NCBI GenBank assembly: GCA_002305415.1 | Contig: DBQX01000013.1 | Span: 1-19,903, forward strand | Direction of reading: 5' to 3' | Source of the DNA: Actinomycetales bacterium UBA1383 | Lineage (GTDB): Bacteria > Actinomycetota > Actinomycetes > Actinomycetales > Actinomycetaceae | DNA: 19,903 bases | Part shown: positions 1 through 7,039 of the stretch, piece after piece | How the letters are laid out: each line of letters opens with the position of its first letter | How positions within the stretch are numbered: the first letter of the stretch is position 1 | Made by a program: the position numbers and the translations under genes | Notes under the pieces: generated by a model | What the model saw: the letters and a program-made list of their open reading frames with translations, nothing else | Told to the model about the DNA's origin: nothing | Database searches by the model: none

Positions 1-551
1 GGGGCGGGGGCGGGTTCCGGCGCGGGGGCGGGCGGCTCGGCGAGCAACTCCCGCGTCTCGATGAGCCGCTCCCGTGCCTCGGTCGGCGGGGCGTCGGCGG
101 CGAGGGCGCCGTCCAGCGCCTCCCGCACGAGTTCCGGCGCGGTCACACCCCAGGTCTCGAGCGTGCGCTGTGCGAGGGTGCCCGTGAATCGCCCCTCCGC
201 GACCATCGCCACCAGCGCGGGGAGTGCCTCGGGCACGGGTGGGACGGAGTCGAGCGCCCACACGGCGTGCTCCCTCAGGTGCGGGGCGGGGTCGGCGAGC
301 AGGTCCGCCAGCAGCGCGTGCGCGGGGTTGCTGCCTCCTTCGACGGGCGGCCGCACCGAGGCGAGCGCGTGGACGGCGCCGATGGCGACGACGTCGTCGT
401 CCCGCCGGGCGATGGCGTCGCGCAGGTGGGCGTGGGCGGCGCGCGGGTGGTCGGCGGCGGCGGCCGCGGAGAGCGCCGGGAAGCGGTTGATGGCCGCGAG
501 GATCGTGGGCGCGCTCCGCACGGCCGCAAGGGCCCGCGACGTGGCGTCCAT
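1..551 (-). CDS. HEAT-repeat protein, N-terminal part (cut by window edge)
   Basis: The minus-strand frame stays open from an ATG at 551 to the left edge, so only about 183 N-terminal residues are seen. The protein is Ala/Leu-rich and helical, with repeating units of HEAT type, for example AHLRDAIARRDDDVVAIGAV and HLREHAVWALDSVPPVPEAL followed by LPALVAMVAEG. HEAT arrays are protein-interaction scaffolds; no catalytic domain lies in the visible part, and the far end turns Pro/Ala-rich. An in-frame ATG at 560 would add three residues. I prefer 551 because TACGAT (564-559) lies 7 nt before it and there is no Shine-Dalgarno sequence, which suits a leaderless mRNA. The gene is divergent from the DUF222-HNH gene and shares its short promoter region. 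The full function cannot be told from this fragment. Confidence 0.7.
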   Translation of the reverse strand, partial: MDATSRALAAVRSAPTILAAINRFPALSAAAAADHPRAAHAHLRDAIARRDDDVVAIGAVHALASVRPPVEGGSNPAHALLADLLADPAPHLREHAVWALDSVPPVPEALPALVAMVAEGRFTGTLAQRTLETWGVTAPELVREALDGALAADAPPTEARERLIETRELLAEPPAPAPEPAPA

Positions 552-601
552 GGTGCTCATCGTACTGTGGTGGAGAACACAGCTACGGGCTGTGGACGGG
601 C

Positions 602-613
602 GAACGCGTGTTC
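602..613. promoter_or_regulatory. LexA-binding SOS box
   Basis: CGAAC-GCGT-GTTCG at 601-614 fits the Gram-positive/mycobacterial LexA consensus CGAAC-RNRY-GTTCG at every position (core GAAC-N4-GTTC, 602-613). It lies 35 nt before the DUF222-HNH start codon and just upstream of a TAACGT -10-like hexamer (636-641), so bound LexA would cover the -35 region. Several M. tuberculosis 13E12-repeat genes of this protein family are known to be LexA-regulated, so site and gene agree. It is also about 50 nt from the start of the divergent HEAT gene, which it might affect too. Confidence 0.85.
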
Positions 614-635
614 GGATTCTGTCAGGGGTGGCCCG

Positions 636-641
636 TAACGT
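636..641 (+). promoter_or_regulatory. -10 element of the DUF222-HNH gene; leaderless start
   Basis: TAACGT is followed by 7 nt and then ATG at 649, with no purine-rich ribosome site between. That spacing would put the transcript start on or next to the A of the start codon. No good -35 hexamer is seen; that region is occupied by the SOS box. Confidence 0.5.
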
Positions 642-648
642 GGGTGTC

Positions 649-2094
649 ATGACAGAGGTAGCACCGCCGTCGGCTCCCCCGCCTGACGGAACGATGGACG
701 CCCTCCTCACCGAGGTGAACGGGTGGGTGGAGTGCCTGCAGGCCGCACACCGGGTGGAGGCACGGGTCGCGGCGTTCAAGGCACGCTTCGCCGCGGCCCT
801 CGCAGGGTCCGCGGCGTTCGTGCACCGGGACCGGAACGGGACGATCAACGCCGCCGGCGAGGAGGTCTCGATGGCGCTCGGCGTGAGCCGGATGATGGCG
901 AACCGGCTGGTGAAGGTCGGGGTCGTGACGGGCGAGATGCTCACCGCGACGGGGGTCGCGTTCGAGTCCGGAGACATCGGCTTCGACAAGGCGTGGGTGC
1001 TGGTCGACTGCCTCGCGTCCGTCGTCGCGCCGGTGGCGTGGGCGGTCGAGGAGCGTGTCCTCCCGACGGCGGCCACCCGCACCCCGAGTGAGCTGCGGCG
1101 GGACATCGCGCGTGCCCTCGTGGAACTCGATCCGGACAATGCCGACATCCGGCATGAGGCGGCCCACCGCCAGCGCCGCGTGTCGCGGCCCGAGGTGCTC
1201 CCGGACGGCATGGCCCGCATGGGCGTCGTGCTGCCCGCCGACCAGGCCGTGGCCCTGGACTGCGCACTGGACTCCGTCGCGGTGGCTGCCCTCGCCGCGG
1301 GAGACGAACGGACCTGCACCGAGCTGCGGGCCGATGCACTCGCCGAGTGGGCTCGGCGCACCCTCGAGTGCGGGTGGCAGTTCACCACCGCCGATGGCAC
1401 CGAGGTCCGTACCGCGCCCACCCGGATCAACGTCACCATCCCCCTCGAGGTCCTCGCCCGCGCCGTGCCGGGCTGGACGCCGCTGACGAGCGTTGCCGAA
1501 GTCGTCGCGGCGGAGGAGGGCTTCCTGCCCGCCGAGGGCCCACCTCGCGAAGCCTCCGACGGCGTGCCCGGCGAGGTCTCGACCGGGCCGGTCCGTGGGC
1601 ACCGGGTCGAGGCCGCGTGGCTCGAGGGCTACGGGCCGATCACTCACGCGCTGGCGCTGCTGTTGGCCGCGGGTGGGTCGTGGCGGCGGATCGTGACCGA
1701 CACGCTGACCGGGGCACCCCTGGACATCGGCAGGGAACGATACACGCCGCCGGCCGCCATCGCGGAGGCGGTGAGGCTCCGCGATCGCACCTGCGCCCGC
1801 CCAACCTGCTCCGTCCCCGCCCGGCGGTGCGAGCAGGACCACGTGCACGACTGGGCGCTCGGCGGCGGGACGTCCGTGGATGAACTCGTCTGCCTCTGCC
1901 GTCGCTGTCACCGGTGCAAGACCCTCCGCGCCGGAAGGCCCGGTCCGCGCAGGCCGGACGGCACACGGGACTGGATCTCCGCGACCGGCCGCACCTACGT
2001 CGCGCACCCCGAACGTTCACCGCGCCTCCACGGCGGCCGCCTGATCGGCGGTTCCCCCGGGTTGCATGACGACGGTGGTCCGCCGCCCTTCTGA
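649..2094 (+). CDS. DUF222 / 13E12-repeat family protein with C-terminal HNH domain
   Basis: A 481-residue protein. The N-terminal two thirds is the DUF222 (13E12 repeat) region, including the typical stretch on early residues and transit of the HTH-like 'VSMALGVSRMMANRLVKVG' segment (about residues 68-86). The C-terminus (about 382-425) is an HNH nuclease fold with a zinc-type cysteine set (C382, C387, C394, C417, C420) and the D397-H398 pair. The usual central Asn is Glu412 (VDELVCLC), and the usual His-His pair is Cys420-His421, so catalytic competence is uncertain. The frame is open back to 61, but ATG 649 is chosen because the conserved family N-terminus begins there, an SOS box and -10 precede it, and the upstream stretch is the antisense of the HEAT gene. 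Such genes are multicopy in many actinobacteria; their role is unclear, and some are DNA-damage induced. Confidence 0.9.
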   Translation: MTEVAPPSAPPPDGTMDALLTEVNGWVECLQAAHRVEARVAAFKARFAAALAGSAAFVHRDRNGTINAAGEEVSMALGVSRMMANRLVKVGVVTGEMLTATGVAFESGDIGFDKAWVLVDCLASVVAPVAWAVEERVLPTAATRTPSELRRDIARALVELDPDNADIRHEAAHRQRRVSRPEVLPDGMARMGVVLPADQAVALDCALDSVAVAALAAGDERTCTELRADALAEWARRTLECGWQFTTADGTEVRTAPTRINVTIPLEVLARAVPGWTPLTSVAEVVAAEEGFLPAEGPPREASDGVPGEVSTGPVRGHRVEAAWLEGYGPITHALALLLAAGGSWRRIVTDTLTGAPLDIGRERYTPPAAIAEAVRLRDRTCARPTCSVPARRCEQDHVHDWALGGGTSVDELVCLCRRCHRCKTLRAGRPGPRRPDGTRDWISATGRTYVAHPERSPRLHGGRLIGGSPGLHDDGGPPPF

Positions 2095-2105
2095 GTGGCG
2101 AGAGG

Positions 2106-2966
2106 ATGGGTCGCGTGCACGGAGTTCCGATCCGTCCGATCGCCCGCGCGTCCCTGCGGGCGGACTGTGGCGCGTGCGCCGGGCTGTGCTGCGTGGCGCT
2201 CACGCTGGCGAAGTCCGCGGACTTCGCCCTGGACAAGCCCGCCGGCGAACCGTGCCCCCACCTCGGCACCGACTTCCGCTGCGCCATCCACCCCCACCTG
2301 GTGGACCGCGGCTTCCCGGGCTGCGTGGCCTACGACTGCTTCGGCGCAGGTCAGCAGGCCGTTCGCACCACCGGTATACGCGACTGGCGCGCGGATCCAG
2401 ACGCGCGGGCGGCCCTGTTCGCCACCTTCGGTGTGCTGGAAACGCTGGGCGAACTGCTCTGGTATCTCGCCGAGGCCCACGACCTCACCGCCGGCCATCC
2501 GCTCCACGGCGAGGTGGGAGCGGCGTGGGACGCCACGCTCCGGCTCGCCGCGGCCACTCCCCCGACGACGTCCGCCGCCGACGTCGCCACGCACCGGGCC
2601 ACCGTCGCCACGCACCGGGCCACCGTCGCCACCCTCCTGGGGCGGGTGAGCGAGTCGGTCCGGGTGCCCGCGCGGTCACGCACCCCGCGACGCGCCGGGC
2701 CCCGGGCGGACCTCATCGGCGCCGACCTCCGGCGTGCCGACCTCCGGGGGGCCGACCTGCGCGGCGCCCTCCTCCTCGGTGCGGACCTCCGCGGTGCGGA
2801 CCTTGCCAGCGCCGACCTCCTCGGCGCCGACCTCCGGGCCGCGCGCCTCGCCGGGGCGGACCTCTCCCGTGCACTGTTCCTCTCGCGTCGGCAGGTCAGT
2901 GCCGCCCGTGGTGACGGCACGACGCGACTCCCGCCCTGGCTGGAGCACCCGGGGCACTGGCGCTGA
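2106..2966 (+). CDS. YkgJ-like cysteine cluster fused to pentapeptide repeats
   Basis: A 286-residue protein with three parts. Residues 21-78 hold a cysteine/histidine cluster (C21, C24, C28-C29, C50, H52, C59, H62, C73, C78) that resembles the YkgJ/PF03692 putative zinc- or iron-chelating domain. Residues about 84-195 are a helical, Ala-rich linker with a duplicated VATHRAT heptad (166-172 region). Residues 201-260 are twelve pentapeptide repeats of A(D/R/L)Lxx type (ADLIG, ADLRR, ADLRG and so on), which should form a right-handed beta helix. ATG 2106 follows GAGAGG and lies 11 nt after the DUF222-HNH stop, so the two may be cotranscribed. The biochemical role is unknown. Pentapeptide proteins of the MfpA/Qnr type mimic DNA, but this array is short and that link is not supported here. 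Confidence 0.85.
   Translation: MGRVHGVPIRPIARASLRADCGACAGLCCVALTLAKSADFALDKPAGEPCPHLGTDFRCAIHPHLVDRGFPGCVAYDCFGAGQQAVRTTGIRDWRADPDARAALFATFGVLETLGELLWYLAEAHDLTAGHPLHGEVGAAWDATLRLAAATPPTTSAADVATHRATVATHRATVATLLGRVSESVRVPARSRTPRRAGPRADLIGADLRRADLRGADLRGALLLGADLRGADLASADLLGADLRAARLAGADLSRALFLSRRQVSAARGDGTTRLPPWLEHPGHWR
2583..2632 (+). repeat. 21-bp in-frame tandem repeat
   Basis: Two identical 21-nt units (2583-2603 and 2604-2624), plus 8 nt of a third, encode VATHRAT-VATHRAT-VAT in the linker of the YkgJ/pentapeptide protein. The units are identical at nucleotide level, which points to recent slippage or unequal exchange. Confidence 0.9.
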
Positions 2967-2976
2967 GCGCAGCGCC
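2959..2976. terminator. Hairpin between convergent genes
   Basis: GGCGCT-GAGCGC-AGCGCC is a perfect 6-bp inverted repeat with a 6-nt loop. It overlaps the stop codon of the pentapeptide gene and lies 12 nt from the stop of the opposing thioredoxin gene. There is no T-tract, so it is only a candidate bidirectional terminator. Confidence 0.45.
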
Positions 2977-2987
2977 CTCCGCTTCCG

Positions 2988-3590
2988 CTACCCCGCGATC
3001 GCGGCCAGCTCCGCGTCCATCTGCGGGCGGCTCAGCACCCCGAACTTCAGCGCCCTCACCACGCCCTCGCGGTCGATGAAGTAGTGCATCGGCACCCCGA
3101 TGACGTGGAAACGGGAGGCGAGACGTTCATCGGGGTCAGGCAGGTGCGTGAACGTCATCCCGAGGCGTTCCACGTAGGGACGCACGTCGTCGGCGTCCTC
3201 GGAGAGGTAGACGGCCAGCACGACGGTGTCGTCCGACTCCTCGTACGCGGCCTGGATGTCCGGGGCCTCCACCCGGCAGGACGCACACCACGTGGCGCCG
3301 AAGGTCAGCCAGACCGGCCGGCCACGGAACTCGCTCAGCGTGACCTCGTCCCCGTCGAGGGTGACGGCGGTGAAGTCCGGGGCGAGGGCCCCCACCTCGG
3401 GGACGTCGCCCGTCCCGGCCACGTCGACGAGGGTGCCGTCCCCTCCGGCCACGCCCCCGGCGTCGGCCGTCCCGGCGCCGGGGCCTGACGGCCCGGGCAG
3501 CCGGAACCCGCCGGCCACCGCGACATAGGCACCCGCCAGCACGAGCACCAGGATGACGGCGAGGACGCCGGCTCTCCCCCTAGGCCCCAT
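2988..3590 (-). CDS. TlpA/ResA-like membrane-anchored thioredoxin
   Basis: A 200-residue protein. An N-terminal membrane anchor (about 8-27) and a Gly/Pro-rich linker precede an AhpC/TlpA-type thioredoxin domain (about 66-195). The active site is W101-C102-A-S-C105 and the cis-proline is P167 (GVPMHY). It should face the outside and keep apocytochrome CXXCH cysteines reduced for haem attachment (ResA/CcsX role). It is last in the system II block, and its start overlaps the end of ccsA by 11 bp, which suggests translational coupling. Ser in place of the common Pro between the cysteines departs from the CEPC of Bacillus ResA and may shift the redox potential. No CcdA/DsbD-type electron donor is encoded in this window. 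The family call is firm; the exact partner is inferred from context. Confidence 0.88.
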   Translation of the reverse strand: MGPRGRAGVLAVILVLVLAGAYVAVAGGFRLPGPSGPGAGTADAGGVAGGDGTLVDVAGTGDVPEVGALAPDFTAVTLDGDEVTLSEFRGRPVWLTFGATWCASCRVEAPDIQAAYEESDDTVVLAVYLSEDADDVRPYVERLGMTFTHLPDPDERLASRFHVIGVPMHYFIDREGVVRALKFGVLSRPQMDAELAAIAG

Positions 3591-4512
3591 ACGAGTGCAG
3601 GCCGCCGAAGAAGTGGTTGCCGAAGTAGGAGAACAGCACGGCGGCGAAGCCGAGCACGAGCAGCCAGGCGGCCCGTTTCCCGCGCCAGTCCCGTACCACG
3701 CGGGCGTGCAGGTACGCCGCGTAGATCAGCCACGTCACGAATGCCGCCGTCTCCTTGGGGTCCCAGCCCCAGTAGCGGCCCCACGCGGTGTCCGCCCAGA
3801 GGGCGCCGAGGATGATCATGATCGTGATGAGCGGGAAGGTCGCCACCACGCCGCGGTAGCCCACCTCGTCCAGCTTCTCGTAGCTGGGCAGGTGCCATTT
3901 CACGTGCGGCTTGATCAGGTACATCACCGCGGCTCCGAACGAGACGCACGCCGCGCCGTACGAGAGCGCCGCCGTCAGCACGTGCAGTGTCAGGAGTGGG
4001 CTGTTCTGCAGCGCCGGGATCAGCGGCGACGGCTCCGCGTTCTGGGTGGTCGCGTACAGCAGCATCGCGAGCACCACGGGCAGCACCACGAGCGCCAGCG
4101 CGCGGATCCGGTAGCGCCAGTCGAACCACGCGAACGCCAGCGTCATGCCCCACGCGAAGGAGATCGCGAACTCGTACTGGTTCGCGAAGGGCGCGTGGCC
4201 CGTGGCGAACGCGCGCGCCACGAGCGCCGCGGTCATCAGGACCACCGCGAGCTGGACCATGACGCTCGCGTACCACGCCACGCCTCGGCCCGCGTCCCGG
4301 GTGGCACCGCCCGCGGTGTCCGGCGTGACGACGTCGTCCGCGACGCCCCCGCCGCCGCGCGCCCCCGCGACCCCCACCTCTGCCCGCGCGGCCGGTCGGA
4401 CGGACGTGCGCACCGGGGGACGGCGCGTGGCCACGACGAACGCGTACCCGACCAGGGCGAGCGCGACCAGGATCGCGGCCGCCGCCAGTGCGAACTCGGA
4501 GAACTCACGCAT
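3580..4512 (-). CDS. ccsA: Cytochrome c synthase subunit CcsA (CcsB/ResC-type haem handling protein)
   Basis: A 310-residue multi-span membrane protein of the haem-handling (CcmC/CcmF/CcsA) family, which with ResB forms the system II cytochrome c synthase. The tryptophan-rich WWD motif is clear at 244-255 (WGRYWGWDPKET). Candidate haem-ligand histidines are H177 (LTLHVLTAALSYG), H300 and H306 (NHFFGGLH). An extra Gly/Ala-rich loop of about 45 residues (32-77) follows the first membrane span and looks lineage-specific. ATG 4512 is chosen because AGGAG precedes it and the preceding residues of the open frame are shadow of resB. It overlaps the resB stop by 8 bp and the thioredoxin start by 11 bp. 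It would attach haem to the nine CXXCH sites of NrfH and NrfA encoded just upstream. Confidence 0.95.
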   Translation of the reverse strand: MREFSEFALAAAAILVALALVGYAFVVATRRPPVRTSVRPAARAEVGVAGARGGGGVADDVVTPDTAGGATRDAGRGVAWYASVMVQLAVVLMTAALVARAFATGHAPFANQYEFAISFAWGMTLAFAWFDWRYRIRALALVVLPVVLAMLLYATTQNAEPSPLIPALQNSPLLTLHVLTAALSYGAACVSFGAAVMYLIKPHVKWHLPSYEKLDEVGYRGVVATFPLITIMIILGALWADTAWGRYWGWDPKETAAFVTWLIYAAYLHARVVRDWRGKRAAWLLVLGFAAVLFSYFGNHFFGGLHSYGA

Positions 4513-5944
4513 CGCTCTCTCCTGCTTTCCTTCCGGGACTCCCGGCGAGCGCGCCGACGACCTCGTGGAATGTGGATTCGAATGTCGGGTCGGGGCGGTC
4601 CGGGGAGGCGAGCCGCACCTCGCTGCCGCCGGCGGCCGGGCGGACCCGCACCCACACCCGCCGGTGCCGGAAGAACATGGCGGCGCAGCTGCCGAGCACG
4701 AGCAGCGCACCCCCCACCCACACCCACGGGGCGCCGGGGTCGCGGGAGACGATCAGCCCGGAGTACTGCCGCTCGCGCTCGAAGGTGTAGGTGATGCCGT
4801 TGACGGTGGTGGACGCACCCTGCGCCACGAGTTCCGAGGCCACGAGGGTGTCGCCGCCCTGGGGGTAGATCTCGAAGCGGGCCTCACCCGGTGCGATGTC
4901 CCGATCCGCCTGCCCCGACGCCGCCGTGATCACGTACACCTCGAGCCCGGGAAGCGTGAAGCGGCCGTAGCTGTAGAGGCCGTCCGTGGTCGTCCACCGC
5001 AGGGGCACGCCGTCGGCGAAGAGGACGCCGCCCTCCGGGTCGGTGGCCGTGACCTCCGCGGCGACGCCGAAGAACGCCTGGTTGAACGAGATCCCGCCAT
5101 GGTGGAGGGGGTCGTTCACGCGGATGGTGGTCGCGGCCACCTGCTGGCCGTCCTCGTACAGGACGACGTCGGAGGCGTAGTCCTTCGGCGTGCCGTCGGG
5201 GTGGTACTCGTCGCGGAACGCGGTGAGCTCGAGGGCGAGGCCGGTGCCGTGGCCCACCTCGGCCGTGGTGCCGACCGTCACGGTGAACTGCGAGTCCTCG
5301 AACCCGAAGGTGGAGGTGACGAGCACACCCACCAGGATCAGCACGAACGCCACGTGCGCCACCACCGTCCCGAAGGGCGCGAAGCGGAACCGGTCCGCGT
5401 ACAGGTTCTGCCCGGGTCCGTGCGGGTCCTCGAGGATGCGGAACCGGCGGGCGCGCAGCAGCTCGGTGACGCGCCGCGTCGCCTCCTCCGGGGGTTCGCG
5501 CACCGCGACGGTCCGGTGCAGGCGGCCGTGGTCGAAGAAGGACTCGGTGACGTGGGTGTGCGGCCTCGTCGCGGCGGCCCACAGCCGCGGCACGCGGTGC
5601 GCGGAACAGGCGAGGATGCTGAGGGCAAGCAGGCTCGTGACCAGCAGGAACGGGATCGAGGAGAACATGCGGAACACGCCGAGCGCACTCAGCACGTCCG
5701 TCCAGCCCCGGTAGCGGGGGCGCACCGCCTCCAGCCAGGCGGAGTAGGCGGCCGGGTCGTCCCGGATCCCCGCGGGTGCCTGCGAGAACAGGACGCCCAT
5801 GAGGGTGAGCACCACCATCGCCAGGATCAGCACGAGCCCGGTGCGCTTGTTGTAGAAGAGCGCGTACACGCGCCGGGCGAGCTCCGCCGGCGAGAGGTCG
5901 ACGACGTCGTCGGGCGGCAGGTCAGTGCGCGTGTCGTTGGTCAT
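4505..5944 (-). CDS. resB: Cytochrome c biogenesis protein ResB (Ccs1)
   Basis: A 479-residue ResB-family protein, the second half of the system II synthase; with CcsA it presents haem and apocytochrome to each other. Membrane spans are visible at about 36-55, 93-113, 194-214 and 405-425. The large extracytoplasmic domain between the third and fourth spans (about 215-400) is the typical ResB arrangement. The cytoplasmic ends carry NKRTG near residue 33 and RHRR after the last span. ATG 5944 is preferred over the longer frame because conserved ResB sequence begins shortly after it and a coupling ORF ends on it (5941-5961). The upstream extension would be antisense shadow inside the TPR gene. 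Confidence 0.95.
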   Translation of the reverse strand: MTNDTRTDLPPDDVVDLSPAELARRVYALFYNKRTGLVLILAMVVLTLMGVLFSQAPAGIRDDPAAYSAWLEAVRPRYRGWTDVLSALGVFRMFSSIPFLLVTSLLALSILACSAHRVPRLWAAATRPHTHVTESFFDHGRLHRTVAVREPPEEATRRVTELLRARRFRILEDPHGPGQNLYADRFRFAPFGTVVAHVAFVLILVGVLVTSTFGFEDSQFTVTVGTTAEVGHGTGLALELTAFRDEYHPDGTPKDYASDVVLYEDGQQVAATTIRVNDPLHHGGISFNQAFFGVAAEVTATDPEGGVLFADGVPLRWTTTDGLYSYGRFTLPGLEVYVITAASGQADRDIAPGEARFEIYPQGGDTLVASELVAQGASTTVNGITYTFERERQYSGLIVSRDPGAPWVWVGGALLVLGSCAAMFFRHRRVWVRVRPAAGGSEVRLASPDRPDPTFESTFHEVVGALAGSPGRKAGESDA

Positions 5945-5961
5945 GGGGTGGCTTCCGTCAT
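5941..5961 (-). CDS. Six-codon bridging ORF before resB (possible coupling element)
   Basis: ATG-ACG-GAA-GCC-ACC-CCA-TGA. Its ATG overlaps the TPR gene stop as ATGA (5961-5958), and its stop overlaps the resB start as ATGA (5944-5941). A 12-bp direct repeat (CCACCCCATGAC) makes both junctions. It could carry terminating ribosomes from the TPR gene to resB. Its translation is a guess, and the peptide itself is unlikely to have a function. Confidence 0.35.
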   Translation of the reverse strand: MTEATP

Positions 5962-6908
5962 GGGGTGGGGGCGGCGAGGTCGTCGAGGCGCGCGAGGTGC
6001 GCGCTGGCAGTGGCGGCGAGCTCGCTGTCCGGCGCGAGTTCCACGACGCGCGTCCACTCGGCACGGACCCTCTCGATCTCCGGGGGGTCAAGGCTCATGT
6101 ACAGGAAGCCGAGGTTGTAGTGCACCGCGGCGTCCTCGGGGTCGAGGTCCACCACCCGCAGCCAGTGTTCCTCGGCCCCGGCGAGGTCACCCGCGTTGAA
6201 GGCGGCGACGCCGAGGGCGAGGTGGGCGTCGACGTCGTCCGGGTCGAGGGCCAGGATGCGCTCCTGCCAGGTCGCCGCCGTGGCGAAGTCCCCCACCGCG
6301 TAGTAAAGCTGGCCGAGTTCGCGCATGGCGTCCACGTCCGCGGGATCGGCGGCCACCCGGTCCTCGAGCACGGCGACCCGCGCCTCGTCCAGCGCGACCG
6401 ACGTGGGGCTGGCAGCGGTCCCCTGCCCTGGAGCGTCGCCCATGAGGTAGACGCCGACCACCACGCCCACCATCACCAGGACCAGCAGGAGCAAGGTGAT
6501 CGGCCGGCTTGAGCGGGCGTCGGGGCGGGGTCCGGACGGCGCGGGAGCGCGGGGTGCGGGGGACGGCGCAGCGGAGACCCCCTCGACCGGGGTGCGGCGT
6601 CGGCGTGCGAAGGGGTTGGTGTCGGCGTCGTCGCCGATGACGTCCTCGAGGGTGGCGGCGTCCTCGCGGGCGCTGGGGCCCTCGCCCTGCCCCGTCGTCC
6701 TCGCGCAGGCATCCTCCGCGGCGGCGGCCTGCTGCGCGGCCCACGCCCGCAACTCGGGCGGGGCGTCCTCGAGGTAGCGGGCGAGGCGGTCGCGGGTGTC
6801 TCGGACGTCCGCGGCGGTCGCGTCGGCGGGCAGGCCGAGGGAGGCGAGGAGGGCTTCGTCGAGCCCCTCGCGCGGTCGGCTGGCGACGTCGTCGCCCGAT
6901 CGCGTCAT
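5958..6908 (-). CDS. Membrane-anchored TPR protein, probable cytochrome c biogenesis/assembly factor
   Basis: A 316-residue protein. A cytoplasmic N-terminal region (1-135) is rich in acidic residues and in Ala/Pro. A single membrane span lies at about 137-155 (ITLLLLVLVMVGVVVGVYL). An extracytoplasmic domain carries about three TPR units (190-300), for example 'AMRELGQLYYAVGDFATAATW' and 'AHLALGVAAFNAGDLAGAEEHW'. TPR proteins such as CcmH/CycH/NrfG bind apocytochrome or the haem lyase, and the position between nrfA and resB suggests a similar role; this is inferred from context. ATG 6908 is chosen because GGGGGAG precedes it and the 22-residue upstream extension has no ribosome site. Its end is linked to resB through the six-codon ORF. 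Confidence 0.82.
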   Translation of the reverse strand: MTRSGDDVASRPREGLDEALLASLGLPADATAADVRDTRDRLARYLEDAPPELRAWAAQQAAAAEDACARTTGQGEGPSAREDAATLEDVIGDDADTNPFARRRRTPVEGVSAAPSPAPRAPAPSGPRPDARSSRPITLLLLVLVMVGVVVGVYLMGDAPGQGTAASPTSVALDEARVAVLEDRVAADPADVDAMRELGQLYYAVGDFATAATWQERILALDPDDVDAHLALGVAAFNAGDLAGAEEHWLRVVDLDPEDAAVHYNLGFLYMSLDPPEIERVRAEWTRVVELAPDSELAATASAHLARLDDLAAPTP

Positions 6909-7000
6909 CGCTCCCCCACAGGTACGGGCCGGTGTGTCCGACCTCTCAATGGTCGCACCCGTCGACGCGCGCACCCGGGCCTTGCGTCCCAGAACACGGC

Positions 7001-7025
7001 GAGGAGGGCCATTGGGCTCCTCCTC
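7001..7025 (-). terminator. Strong hairpin after nrfA
   Basis: GAGGAGG-GCC, loop ATTG, GGC-(bulged T)-CCTCCTC forms a ten-pair stem with one bulge. It lies 14 nt beyond the nrfA stop and about 90 nt before the TPR gene. There is no clear T-run after it on the minus strand. It could be a partial terminator, or a stem that protects the nrfHA message from decay while lowering transcription of the biogenesis genes. Confidence 0.55.
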
Positions 7026-7039
7026 CCCGCGTGGTCAGG

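Noticed and set aside
61..648. N-terminal extension of the DUF222-HNH frame by 196 residues
   Set aside because: The stretch is low-complexity Ser/Arg/Ala sequence antisense to the HEAT-repeat gene, and the SOS box, -10 element and family N-terminus all place the start at 649.
622..2007. 461-residue open frame on the minus strand opposite the DUF222-HNH gene
   Set aside because: Arg/Gly/Pro-rich with no domain; a GC-rich shadow of a well-supported gene.
3553..6512. Long plus-strand open frames opposite ccsA, resB and the TPR gene
   Set aside because: Their composition is typical of antisense frames in very GC-rich DNA, and the minus-strand proteins have clear family motifs.
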